Source of the DNA: Lepisosteus oculatus
Taxonomy: Eukaryota; Chordata; Actinopteri; Semionotiformes; Lepisosteidae
Direction of reading: 5' to 3'
Assembly (NCBI RefSeq): GCF_040954835.1
Contig: NC_090716.1
Coordinates: 1,971,605-2,035,604 of the forward strand
Length of the DNA: 64,000 nucleotides
Shown: in pieces, positions 10,421 to 22,500 of the stretch
Layout: the number at the start of each line of letters is the position of its first letter
Numbering within the stretch: position 1 is the stretch's first letter
The notes under the pieces: generated by a model
The model's input: only the letters and a program-made list of their open reading frames with translations
Told to the model about the DNA's origin: nothing
The model's database searches: none
Program-made: the position numbers and the translations under genes

Positions 10421-11967
10421 GTAGAAGGCGGCGCGCGCTGGGGGGGGCGGCGGCGGCGGCGGCGGGGGGGGCGCGGCGGCTCCTCTCGCGCGGCACATGT
10501 GCGCCGGCCGGGGCAGAAGGGAGTGAAGGTGAGGCGGGAGGCGGGGCAGGGGAGGAAGCGAGAGACAGAGGGAGGGGTGGGGGGGAACGAGAAAGGTTTG
10601 AAAGTTTGGGTTGTTTCTTCTCTTACAAAATGCTACCGGGGCTCAGCGCGCAGGGATCGCGGCGAAAGCGCCTCTTCCCCGCTGAGGCGCCGAGTCGCAG
10701 GAGAGCCCAGCGACAGCAGGCAGCGAGAGAGAGGGGGGTGGGGAGAGATAGGAGAAGGAGAAAGGAAGGAATCGATCCGGTGCAATCCCACAGAAGGAGA
10801 CGAAAAAAACCCCCAAAAAACACCCCCGAATTCATCAACGCAGAATTCCAGCCATCATTCCGCCGGAAGAAAAAAAAAAACCCCAAACACGCACGCACAC
10901 CTTCAAAAACAAAACTTGAAGGAAAAACAGCGCCGAGACGGTGCTCCTCTGGTCCGAGAAGGGGCCAGCGGTGCGGACCCCAGCCCCTGGCCGGCCGCCC
11001 GCCGGGGATCGTCCGCGGTGCTGAACGGACAGCGCCTCCGTCTCCCCCTCTGCCCGTGCTCTGTCCTCGGCGGTCGGAGGCAGCGCCGGCCGGCTACGCG
11101 AGGACCTGCGGCATCGATCGGCGCCGGGTGACTGGATGTGCCGAGCCCGATCGATCACCCGCGAGCCGGTGGTGCGAACCCCAAGACCTGCGGTTCCCGA
11201 GCAGGTCCGCGCTCCGAGTCATGAGCGCAGCCCCGCTGCCGCCGAGCGCTGGCTGGTGCCTTCCTTCTCTCACACCATGCAGCAACAGCAAACAACAAAA
11301 AAAAAAAACGGTGTTTGGAGTAAAATCAGCGACAGAGGCAGGAGGAGGGGTCGGGGTTTCAAATCGGCACCCCTGCGCTCCGCGACCCCAGCCACCTCCA
11401 AAAAAGAAAAATTCGGTGGGCAGCTCCGTGCCGTGCCCTGTCGCTCGGAGGTCGCACACACACACGCCCACCCAGAGGCGTCGCAGGCGGAGGGTGGCGG
11501 CGGCGGTCCGGCGCTCGTACGGAGGCGACTCGGCTCGGCTCGGCTCGGCTCGCTGTGGGTCTCTCTCCCGCTCCTCTCGCGCGGATCCCGGGGCTGGCAA
11601 GCAAGGCGCCGCGCGCGGCAGCGTGCTCGGCTCTCGTCAGTCCTGCAGAGGCGCAGCGCAGCCTCCAGACTCCTCGCCGGCGCGCAGGCGCACTTCGCTC
11701 GGCTCCGGAGGGAGGGTGGGGGAGCTTGGGGTGGCGGTGAAGGACGTATCCCCGGGTCCTAGCGCCGCCGGCCCGCTCCGCGCACATGTGGCGCCCTTCA
11801 GGGCTTCATCATAACAATACAAAGAGACCCCCGGACCTGCCATCATAGCTGGGAGATGGATTGTAACTCGATTTCTCCTTGCATGATAGTAACTTTAACG
11901 AGTGTGCTGAATTTGTCAAAGTACAAAACCTCCTCTCCGTCCCTTTTAGCAACAGGCTGCTCCAGTT

Positions 11968-12320
11968 ACGTTGTTCAAGGGAACGTTTCCGCAGGTCTTT
12001 CCTCCCGGCGGCTGTCAGGGTGTATAACGCTGCCCTAGGCTAGGACTGTTAGCCCTTCATTTGCTCCTCTATGGACGGCATTTTGCTCTATTGTACTTTT
12101 TGGACACTCAATCTGTATAAACCTATGCACATTTTGCACATCTTCTGTTGTTTTTACAGTGACTATGATCATCATATTTTGCACACACCTATGTATTTAT
12201 TTTTATTTATTTTGTATAATTTGTCGTCTATCCTGATGTCTGTTTTTTTGCTGGTCTTGGGCTGGACTGCTGTAACACATCAATTTCCCTTTGGGGTCAA
12301 TAAAGTCTTATCTATCTAAC
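11968..12320 (+). mobile_element. Non-LTR retrotransposon (LINE) 3' end
   Basis: The first bases read FLPAAVRVYNAALG and a stop codon, like the C-terminus of LINE reverse-transcriptase ORFs. A 3' UTR ending in CAATAAAGTCTTATCTATC follows. A second copy of the same family lies in reverse at 43374-43700. The element is strongly 5'-truncated and dead. Confidence 0.65.
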
Positions 12321-13137
12321 TAGGTTGGTAGGGTTCAATCCATTTTTTTTTCTCTTATTAATTGTAAAAAAAAGAGCTTTTAAGGTGTTGCACCAGATTT
12401 TCAGATCCGGCCTCCTAAGGTTTAGGCATTTTACAGTGCTGATCTTCCAGGAGCAAAAATATAACATGTATAGGGTCACAAAAGCACGCAGTGTCTCTCT
12501 ATGGACCTGCCTTCAGTCAGTCTGGACAAACTGTTTACTTCCCTTTATATTCCACATCCACGCTGTCACGATACGCATGATGTATTCAAATGAATTGAAA
12601 CATTTCCTGTGAAGTACCCAGAAGAGATCAGCAAAAACAGGTCAGATCTAATAACAGAGGGCCAATTATCGATGAGCAACAGATAATCATTAAAATTGCC
12701 TTCAGAGAAGGGAAGGCCTCTGATGCTTCTGCTGACTCCTACCTAATTAAAATCAATTAATAAACCATTCCAGGGCCCCTGCGTGGGAAAGTACAGGTCA
12801 TCCAGAGCTGGACTGAGGAATCTGCATGGGAGAGACCGTATTAAAAGAGCTCAATCATGCAAACTGCCCCCAACCTGCATCTGTTACTGCAGGGACGAGC
12901 TTCAGAGAGGAAATGATCTTTTTCAGGATCGTTCATCAGCCGGCTCTTTCTCCCTCTGGACTGTTATCCGGGCGGAGTGAGCCGTGCTTTTCACACAGTG
13001 CCTGTATCGGCCCCGGGTCCCAGGGTCTGGGAGTGTAGCACGAAGCCGACAGGTTGGATCGAGCTGAAAATGAATGGTTGAAGAGGTGCTGTTTCCCCAT
13101 TCTTGAAAATGGACTCTATAGGGCTCATCCCCAGAGC

Positions 13138-13390
13138 ACAGTTCCTCAGCTGTGTTCCAGTGAGTGTGTCTCTTCCTGTCTGTTCTAGTGAGAGTGTCTC
13201 ATCCTGTCTGTTCCAGTGAGTGTGTCTCGTCCTGTCTGTTCCAGTGAGTGTGTCTCATCCTGTCTGTTCCAGTGAGTGTGTCTCTTCCTGTCTGTTCCAG
13301 TAAGAGTGTCTCTTCCTGTCTGTTCCAGTGAAAGTGTCTCGTCCTGTTCCAGTGAGAGTGTCTGGTCCTGTTCCAGTGAAAGTGTCTCAT
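13138..13390. repeat. 28-bp minisatellite (TGTTCCAGTGAGTGTGTCTC)
   Basis: About nine units of roughly 28 bp carry TGTTCCAGTGAGTGTGTCTC followed by a short ATCCTGTC or TTCCTGTC end. The last units are shortened and run straight into a truncated SINE. Confidence 0.85.
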
Positions 13391-13654
13391 CCCGAGAAAC
13401 ACCCTGGGATTTTTAATGATCACAGAGAGTCAGGACCTCGGTTTTACAGTATAGTGTCCCCGTCACTATACTGGGGCATCAGGACCCACACAGACCACAG
13501 GGTGAACACCCCCCTACTGGCCCCACTAACACCTCTTCCAGCAGCAGCCTCAGCTTTCCCAGGAGTCTCCCATCCAGGTACTGACCAGGCTCACACTGCT
13601 GAGCTCCAGTGCTGAGTGGATTATCAGCTGGGAGCTGCAGGGTGATGTGGCTGC
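13391..13654 (-). repeat. 5S-SINE, partial (5' half)
   Basis: This minus-strand copy begins internally at GAGAAACACCCTGGGATTTT and keeps the 5S-like head (reverse of CTGGATGGGAGACTCCTGGG). Its 3' half is missing where the 28-bp minisatellite abuts it. Confidence 0.8.
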
Positions 13655-15098
13655 AGGCTGCACCACTTAGGGAACCTTATGACCCTTTAACACACATGAG
13701 CCTGGACAGGCAGAGAAAATCACATTACAGTGTAAATAAATGGGTTGTGTTGGAAATCGGCTATCCGTGTTTAGCCCGTTATGGATTTTCTTACTTTCTA
13801 GCAAGGTATTAATGATCCAAAGTGTCCATTAAGCTCCCATTTACAATAAATCGCATGTCACCCGTCTTTCACAAAGACAGTCCGGAGGAAATCAATATCA
13901 CTGACCAGCCCTTCACTGGATCTGATCGATGGGCAGGAATGGTGAGCCGGGGAGCAGCCAGCAGTGATGTAAGAAGTCAGCTCACCCATCAGCTCAGCTG
14001 GAGGGAGCCAGCGGGACACGGGACACACGTCCACGAGGGCCGTGAGACCTCGTGGCTTAAGAAGCGCATCTGTACCAGGGCGACCACGGGAGTCGTGCTG
14101 AGCCTGCCGGGTACAGGTGTAGACTTCAGCATCCCTGCAGTTTGCACCGAACGGGCTGACGGACTGGGATCTGTGTCGGGTCTTGTAGGAGACCCTGTGC
14201 GATGTGGTAAGAGCTGGAGGAGACAGGAGGCGTGGTGAAAGGGAACACACAGGGGTTTAATAGTGCACAAAATAATAGTGACAGTCCGTGAGACAGTGAG
14301 TGGGGGAGACAAGGAATAGCATCCAAATCCAAACAGGTCAAAGGCAGGTCAGGGCCCAGTCCGAGGGTCCAGCGGTGAGTGATCCATCCTGGGACAAGAC
14401 AAGGTTAAAACCCCCAGGAGGGGAGAACACATGGACAGACAAAACACGAGGTCCAGGGGTGACAGGGTGAGACCCTCCAGACCCCGGGCTCAGGGAGCGG
14501 GAGGTGTGGGGGACACCTGTGCCCCCAGGAGACAGACGGAGGGTTTCCTGGTGCCAGGCAGGCCTCGTGACATCCTGACCCTAATGATGAGCCCCGAGGA
14601 CTGGAGGAGCTGGTCTTTAAATAATATAGACAAGAGGGCACACCTGGGGAGCTTAACCACAAGGACAATAATGGGAGCTGTGGAGCGCCCTCTAGGGAGG
14701 GATGTCGGGCGTGACACGGACAGGCTCACAGTCCAACCCTGACCTTTTCAAATCAGATCAACCCCTGGGCATCAGGGCCAGCCAGCTTTTTCATGCTGCA
14801 GCTTTTCCCTCAATTTTTAGCAGCAATGAGCGCCGGCCCGCGTTCTTACAGAAACACAGAGGCACCGGCAGTCTCCTTTCAGTGAAGCCTCCTCGCTTCC
14901 TGACCCGCGGGGCCGAGAACAGTCGGATCGCGGTGCCGACGTGCAGCAGACGCCCCGCCCGTGGGAGCTGTTACGTGCCGGTTATTGACACGGGATTCCG
15001 CCCTGAAATGACAGTGTTACAGAGGGACGCGCAAAGCTGAGGCCAGGCCGCCCCCTAGCGGCGCCCGGGCGCGTCGCAACGTCTCGGCGGGCGCCTTC

Positions 15099-15112
15099 GT
15101 TTCCATAGCAAC
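15099..15112. promoter_or_regulatory. RFX X-box-like motif
   Basis: GTTTCCATAGCAAC fits the imperfect palindrome bound by RFX factors (GTNRCC, short spacer, RGYAAC). It lies in GC-rich DNA 1.4 kb upstream of the TSPAN32 start codon. Function is inferred from the motif only. Confidence 0.35.
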
Positions 15113-15539
15113 AGCAGCAGCACCGGCGGCCGTTCGGGAACACCTGCACGCACGGGCTTCGCGTGAGCGCACTGCTCTTAGCGAGGTGTGTGTGTGTGTG
15201 GCGAGAGGGGGGGTCTCACCAAGACCTCTCTGCTTCGGAGACGGGACCGGCTGAGCTCGTCTTATTCAGTGCTCATGTGACGAAGTGTTCACCACAAATC
15301 ACATGTAACCCGCCATTCACGGAGACCGGGGTCCGGGCTTAATTCCGACCTGCCGGTGCCCGCCGCACTGCACACAACCCACGATCAGGCGGCGTCTCGG
15401 CTGCACAGATCGGGGTTCGCGATAGCGCGCTGCTCAGTCGTGCCACACGGTCTGACGAGCACCGTTCACGCAGAAGAACTTCCTACCAGACTAACTCACC
15501 GCTTCCAAACAGCCCGCCTTCGTGTAGCAGCGTGCGTAG

Positions 15540-15678
15540 GTAAAGGTTTATTCCCTGCTGAAAAGAGACGAAAGAAAACACAACGTTTCGGCCGTGGAGC
15601 CTTCTTCGGGTCTGAAGGCTCCACAGCCGAAACATTTCGTTTTCTTTCTTCTCCTTTCAGCAGGGAATAAACCTTTAC
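15540..15678. repeat. 65-bp-arm palindrome, Penelope-like terminal repeat pair
   Basis: Two 65-bp arms (15540-15604 and 15614-15678) are reverse complements at 59 of 65 positions around a nine-base spacer. Each arm, read outward, contains GAAGGCTCCACRGCCGAAAC and ends in CAGGGAATAAACCTTTAC. This motif is familiar from fish Penelope-like retroelements, but I cannot confirm the family here. Confidence 0.6.
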
Positions 15679-16275
15679 TCGTTCCTTTGCTTCCGGTAAC
15701 AGATTCCGGTAACGGCCCCCCCGCGTCAGACGAGTGAACGTCTAAACCGGCCGCTGTGTGAGAGAGCCCGGCGCCGAACTAGCAGAAGTTAAAAAGACCC
15801 CGACGAACCCCAGAGAAAGCAGTCATTGCATTCAGAGGCAGAGCGCCCGGGCTTGCGGTGGGTGCCCGCGGGGGTGTCGGTGGGTGAGGTACCGGCTGCC
15901 GGACCTCGGACCCCCGGGGTACCTCTCTTCCGCTGTGCCGCCAAGTCACGTGTCCGCCAGGCCAAGGGGCACCCCGAGGCGCGAGGGTGACGGGGCGCCC
16001 TCAAGAGATCGTCAAATCTCTATTCCGTCGCTGTGTTTTTGAAAAGCTTAAATTATGGACCCAATTCTATTCCCTTGCACCCTTCTGCGTGAGTCTCGAT
16101 CAGCAGAGGATCTCGACAGAGATAATACGACCAGCGACGTCGTGTTTTATTTTATTTCATCCTATTTTTTTAACAAACGGGGTTCTGAAAACGTTCCAAA
16201 TCCCCCAACCGACACTGAACCACGAAGGACACATTATCTTAAACGAGCTGTCAGCAGCGGGGGCCCGCTCCGCCC

Positions 16276-16402
16276 TCTTTAAATAGCTGCAACTCGTAAA
16301 AATAAACCGGCTTCTGCAGAGATGTGACCTGAATAAGGAAGGTTAGCGTAAGGCCGCCACCCCGCGGCCGCCCGAGGAACTGCAGGCGGCTTGGGCGGGG
16401 CA
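16276..16402 (+). promoter_or_regulatory. Possible TSPAN32 promoter elements
   Basis: A TATA-like CTTTAAATAG lies near 16277. A GC box (TTGGGCGGGGCAGG) lies near 16390-16403, about 130 bp before the start codon. Neither can be proven from sequence alone. Confidence 0.3.
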
Positions 16403-16530
16403 GGAGAACTCGACAGGTGGCGCGCTCGACGTCTCCACTGCGTTTCCCAAACCCACCCGAGCCGGAGGCAGGACTGCCTGTGCTTGTGAGCCGCTTCACC
16501 CTCCCAAACCGCCGCGAGCGAGCCGGCACA

Positions 16531-16596
16531 ATGGAACAGCAAGGCTACACGAGGATCATCAAACTCCAGATCCTGATCCACAGCTGTCTGATTCTG
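16531..16596 (+). CDS. TSPAN32: TSPAN32 coding exon 1
   Basis: The exon encodes MEQQGYTRIIKLQILIHSCLIL: a short cytoplasmic N-terminus and the start of TM1. The ATG context is GGCACAATGG. The exon ends in phase 0 at a GTAAGC donor. Confidence 0.88.
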
Positions 16597-19500
16597 GTAA
16601 GCAACTTCGTAGCGCCGGCTGGAAACTTTGCTGAAGTTTGAAGCGTGCGCTCCTGACACGTTTTAGATCTGTTATTATCGTTACTGCTGTATTAAAACTC
16701 GGAGACAGCGGATCTTGTGCGCTCTCACGTTTGGTTGTATCAGATGTGTGACGCGAGGCGTTTCTTTTCTGAACAAGCCGTCGTGTTAAGTTATAACCGG
16801 TGCTTTCTTGCAGCCGGGGTTTCTAGAGCAAGCGTGCAGTTGGGCGGGTGGGGGTTAGTTATTAAAACATCAAACTGTTTCTCCCGTGGTGACCAAGCCC
16901 CCACGTCTCCCGCGAAAGCGAACCTCTCGCAGAGCAGCTGGGAAGAGCAGGTCAGGAGAGACCGGGGAGCAGGCGGCTCCACACACAAGCACAGAGGAAA
17001 GGAATTCAGTTCGTGAAGAAAAGTCGGGCTGCATTCGAATGCTTCCATGTTGGATCAGGAAGCTAGTGCTGTATCTCACAGGAGTGTCTTAGTCAGTTTA
17101 CGTGTGTGTGTACAAAATGGAACAAGTACTAATAATAATAAAAAAAACTATTTTATATAGCGCCTTTAAAGGTGACTTCTCAAAGTGCCTGACAGAATGA
17201 CAACAACAATAAAAAAACGCAGAAGATGTGTACGATGAGAACTCACAGTGAGAGGAGACAGCAGGTGGGGGTTCTGAATACAGCAGGAGCAGAGGGGTGA
17301 CGAACAGAACCAGTGAAGTAAAGGCTCTTCTACAAAAGAAGGTTTGAGTCTGGATCTGAAGGAGTTGAGAGAAGGAGACCCTCTGATATCCTTGGGGAGA
17401 GAGTTCCAGAGTTTTGGGGCGCAGCAGGAGAAGCCCTGTCACCCCTAGAGTGTAGACGGGCTTGGGGGACAGACAGGAGACCAGAGTCAGAGGAGCGAAG
17501 GCTGAGAGGTGGGGAGTGGGGCGATAAGAGCTCAGACAGGAAAAGGTTTATTCCCCGCTGAAAAGAGAAGCAAAGAAACACAACGTTTCAGGTGTCACAC
17601 CTGAAGAAGGCTCCACGGCTGAAACACTGTTTCTTGTCAGCAGGGAACAAACCTTTACCTGTTCCTTTGCAGCCCGTGCCTGCTGACGCGGCCCCCTACT
17701 CGAACTAGATCCGAAATGGCAGTTTTGTGCTCAATAACGGCGAACAGGAAGGGGGGGTTTTACAGGGGAGGTTTCGGGAAGGTGGTGTAAATGTCACCGA
17801 AGGCGAGACTCAGGAGGTGACTCTGCCCCTCTGGGCCGTGTCTGCAGTTACTGGGGCTGGCGGTGCTGGTGCTGGTCGTGTGGACCGGCAGGGATGGGAG
17901 ATTCGTCGCCTTGCAGGACAGCGGCCCAGCAGGCAGCAGATACAGCGCGTTCCCCCACGCGGGTAAGTGGAGCCGCTGTCGTTGAGTGTGAAGCCAGTGC
18001 ATGCAGGGACAGCACGTCTCTCGCACGTCTCCACAGTGCGAGCCACACAGACTCACTCATCTCCTAGGCCGTGTCCCAGCTGTCCACCTGAGCTCTTCCT
18101 CCAGGTCCGCGCTTCTGTGACTGCATGCACAAGCGTGCACTTGAAGAGCACGAGGATTCAAAGAGCAGCGATTTAAACAGGGTCACGGGACCCCCTCGTG
18201 AAACGGCACTGGTTCCACAGCTCACAATGCTGTACGTTGTCGCTGCCTCAGGTCATTTTGAGAAGAATTCGTCATTCTCCCCTCCCAGTTGAGGAAATTG
18301 AATGTCATCTCGCCTGCCCCTGCGCAAAAGTAGTGAGACATCGTGTTCGTTCATAGTGAGCTGCTCGACTCAAAACGGGCGCCGTAAACTAAGGAGAGCT
18401 GGGCGATACGGCTCTCTGTTTGTTCAAACCTTCGTACTACTTGATACATTTCATCACGTCTGTCCCAGCACAAAAATGACATTACGAGGAGCACAGCACA
18501 TTCATTCAAAGTAAACTAAATACGGTAAACTTGGCAAAACCTCACAACGTTATACTGTTAAATACGTGTGCTATTCAATATTCCGTGTACAAAACACACT
18601 GCAGGTAAACGGAGGTTCATCAGTCGAAAGGAGGTGACAAAATAAAAGCTTTATGTGAAAACTTCATACCTAGAATACATGCAGTATGAATCTAATGTAA
18701 CCTGAGGACATTTTGCTTTTACATGAAATATTATAGGCAACTTCCCTCCGCTGTAAACGTGCCTTAACCCCAGACCCGGGATTATAGGGTCCTGCTGGCG
18801 GGGCGTCCACTGCCGCCCCCATGTGGCGACCGGCGTTACTGCAGGAGGCGCCGTGCCAGTTCCGTCAACTCTGCGCTCACACCCAGGGATTATAACTCCC
18901 TCAGCCCGCTTCTGAGAGGGCGCTAATTCGAGCTGCGCAAAGTCAAAAGGGCTGTGAGAAACTCCAGAGATGGAGGCGGCAGCGGGTTGATCTTCCCGAA
19001 TTGCCCCTCTTCTGGCACACGCCGAGACCCCCCCCTGTAGGAGCGGCCGCTGACGGAGCTGCAGAGCGAGAGGGCCGGCCGGCCCTGATAAGCCCGCACC
19101 GCTGTCAGCTGTCAGCCTGCGGTGTCCTGGCAGAGGCGGTGCTGAGCGTCGCCCCCGCAGATAGCGGCCACACAGGAACCCACAGCCCCCTGATGGGGGA
19201 CTCCGGCCGGTGACAGACACACGGGCGGAGGAGAAGGCGCTATTTTAGGCTCGCCGCTGCTGCCCTGACCTCCGAGATAACACCGGGAGCGGTTCGGAGG
19301 ATGACAGAGAAACGGCTCGGATACCAACTGAACATTTCACTCAGGGTTCCCTCCAGGAAACGTCCCGACAGCCCCGGGCTGAGGAAACATCCGTTTCTGT
19401 GTTACTTCATAGCAAGGCACGCTCGAGATGCACACATCGACGGGGTCTGGGTGTTTGCTGCCAGACTGTGGGTCAAGAAGGGTGTTGGTCCCAGACCACG

Positions 19501-22500
19501 AACAGGAGAACCGTCTGTCGAGACTGGGAAACTGCTGATGCAGCACCTGTCCAGAAACAATTCCAGACCAGCAAGCCTGCGTGCCGGTTGCCGGAGAGTG
19601 TTAATTAATGATGCACGTACGTGCACATGGGATAAGGTGTGTGTGTAATCTGGGGTGCACGGTGTGCACAAGTGCAATGAAACGCTTATTAAAAAAACGT
19701 GATCCAGCGTCCACAAGCGCTTGTCGGTCATAAGGAATTGCTGAAAGAGCAAACTGGATACAGAAAGCCCACAGTACAAAGCAGACAAAGACACACAGAC
19801 GAGGAGCCTTCTCTGGGGCCATGTTGATGACTTATTGGTCGCCCACTTACGAAAAGACCTCACTGCTGTGGGGTAATTCAGAGAAAGGCAACCGGATACA
19901 TCCCGGGGCTACGAGAATGTCCTGAACTAACAGGTAGAAGGAACAGAGACTCTGTGGTCTCTGAGCAGGCTGTAGTGTACGTTGCCGCCCCCGTGTGGTG
20001 GTACCTTGAATTGCACTGCCCTTTACTGTAACCCCGCTGCATCGCCGTCTCTCACTCCGCAGTGCTGTGTGTGGGATCGCCTCTGGGGGCTCTGCTCTTG
20101 GCAGTGGCGGCGCTGTGCTCCCTGGGAGTGTACAGGGAATCGGAGGGGCTGCTGGGAATGGTGAGTACCCTGGTGTGACACGTTTCGGCTTACGATCACG
20201 AAGGGCAACGAGCGCGTTCTCCGTTCTGCAGTTCTCCGACTCGCCACCAGATGGAGGTGTTGGATAGTTTCAGTCCATTTTTTCCCCCAATGAGGTTTTT
20301 TTGTTTTGTTTGCACTGTGGCCATGTTTCAAAATGTTTGACTTTAACGACGTTTTCAGTGGTTCACGAGATAAACAGGGGTTTTACAGAGACGAGGAAGA
20401 CGAGACAGAAGGAGGCAGGGGGGATCCTCTCTTTCACAACACTGGGGAGTGCAGGGCCGTGGTGTGTGGCGATGGACGGGACATATCAATCATTTATAGA
20501 GTGGAAGGCGCTGTGTTCAGCCACTCACTCCTTGACGAATGCCGTCACCCCCCTCCCTTCCTCCCTTCCTCCTCATCTCCAGGATACATCACTCCCTGCC
20601 AGCCAGCCCTCTCAGGATGAGTCATGGTCTGTCTCCAGGGAAGTGAGCAGGAGCTCCTCAGCTCCATCCTGCCTCCACTCTCTGCACTGTGCAGGCCTGG
20701 CTGGGAGGCTCCTACTCCACAGACAGCTGCAATCCACTGCTGGTTTTCCCATCTTCCAGCCCCTGCACCAGCCAGTGCTAATGAGGCTGAAGCTCCAGAT
20801 ATTTCACCTGCTTGTCAACACAAGGTTGCTGTGCTCAGACTGTTGCTGTGCAATATCTGTCCCTCTGTCGCCTCTAGACTGGCAGCAACGACAGGAGCTG
20901 TAACCATAGGGATGTGCTGTCTATGGGAGACAAGTGTAAAAGGTGCAATTCGTATATAAACCTCCCGCAGTCCCGTCTGGGGCAGGTGCTTGTCAAGCTA
21001 GCAGGAGCCGATAAGGGGGGACCCTCATTCCTACCGGGGGACCCCCGGTGTCACTTCAAGAGAGGGAGGTGGTTTCACAGGGAGGCTGAGCTGTCAGGGC
21101 AGAGAGTGGAGGAAGGAGCTGATGTTTCTAACAGCTGTGGAAGTGTGTGTGTGTGTTCAAGTTCACGTTTATTGTCATTACACTCATATACATGGTATAT
21201 GGTATAACGAAATGCTATTTAGCTAGCTCTCGGACATAAGTAGTACAAAGAGAAAAAAACCAACAACAACAACAACAACAATACAATTGTGTAGCAAAAG
21301 AAAGACAGAGACAACAGGCAGTGTGCAAAAAACAACAACAGACGATGTGCAAAAAAACAACAACAGGCAATGTGCAAAAAACAACAACAGGCAATGTGCA
21401 AAACAACAAAAAGGTAACAGGTTATGTGCAAAAATATGCATCAACAGAATAAAATAAAGGGATAGAAATGATGGGGAGTGAGCTTTTGACATGTGTGGTA
21501 GAGGGAGATTTTCAACGTGTGTTTGGGTTTTTGGTAAGAAAGAAAGGAAGAAGGCACTGTGAGGTTCAGATCATAGGTGAGAGTGAGAGTGAGAGAGGCT
21601 GGGAATTTCACAGTGTGTGTGTGGAGACCCAGCCCCGCGGGGTTAGCGCTGACACGCCTCTCTCCTGTCCGCGCTCAGGGGGTGGTGTGTCTCGGGGTGC
21701 TGGTCTGCGGCTCGGCGCAGGGGGCGGCGTGGAGACAGGCGCGGGGTATGGAGGTGAGTGCTCCGTGTTCTTCTCCCTCTCTCTCCCTCTCTCTGTCCGC
21801 TCACGAAGAAGGGTGGAAACCTCTCACTGTGCCCCGGGCCGTGCTGGGATCTGTTAGACCTCATCGCCCCCAAGCGCTGGAAGTAAGGCACCAGCAGGGG
21901 GCGCCACTGGGACTTTCACCGGCTTTGGGGATCAGCGTGTGACCCCCTCCCTCCTCCTCTCGCCCGGCGGACACGCAGAGCCCTGGGCCAGAGATGCAGA
22001 ACTCCCCCTGTCGTCTCTGCATGAGAGCGAGGTAGTTGTGCTTCGCCTCCTGTGGCTCTCAGTCAGACGACGACGGCTCTTTCTCCTCGTCGCCCCCTCG
22101 CCCGCGGCAGGCAGGAAACCAGCGCGCTCCTCTCTGAGTCTTTCAGAGGAGGAGGTCGTAAGGAGCTGGGCTGCAGCTCGATTGCTGAGGAGCCTTGCGA
22201 GACAGCTCTCCTAATTGATGGGCCTCTGTGGAGCACAGCTAATGCAGCAAGTGCCTTTTCCCCTCTAAATCATTCCCTCCTCCCTCCTCCCTCCCCCCTC
22301 CTGCCTTTCCCCTTTTCCGGGCCTCTGTGAAGGTCGGGCCCTGTTCTGTTTGCACATTCTGAGCAGCACCGGGCCGCAGACCGGCCTTCTGAGCAGCACC
22401 GGGCCACAGACCGGCCTTCTGAGCAGCACCGGGCCGCAGACCCGTGTTCTGAGCAGCACCGGGCCGCAGACCGGCCTTCTGAGCAGCACCGGGCCGCAGA

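Larger units (their letters stand above)
8400..11830. promoter_or_regulatory. GC-rich, CpG-dense region around KCNC1 first coding exon (probable CpG island)
   Basis: This stretch is dense in CpG and G/C runs on both sides of KCNC1 exon 1. It should contain the KCNC1 promoter and 5' untranslated region, reading right to left from somewhere between about 10.4 and 11.8 kb. It includes a GGC run at 10447-10463, a GGCTC pentamer run near 11530-11552, a GC run near 9236-9252 and a CA run near 9727-9742. No TATA box can be assigned. Open frames here on both strands come from GC bias. Confidence 0.6.
11850..16400. other. Intergenic region between KCNC1 and TSPAN32 (divergent genes)
   Basis: The KCNC1 and TSPAN32 start codons face away from each other, 6.15 kb apart. 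This interval holds a LINE 3' end, a 28-bp minisatellite, a truncated SINE and a palindromic repeat. The stretches 12.3-13.1 kb and 13.7-15.5 kb contain no gene or repeat that I can name. Confidence 0.6.

Noticed and set aside
10380..10496. N-terminal extension of KCNC1 by about 39 residues
   Set aside because: The frame is open upstream, but the first codon would be GTG and no in-frame ATG exists there. The conserved Kv3.1 start MGQGDES is at 10379.
9135..11814. Long plus-strand frames opposite and beside KCNC1 exon 1 (419 and 494 codons)
   Set aside because: They arise from high GC content and the antisense of the KCNC1 exon. The composition is Arg/Pro/Ala-rich with no recognisable domain.
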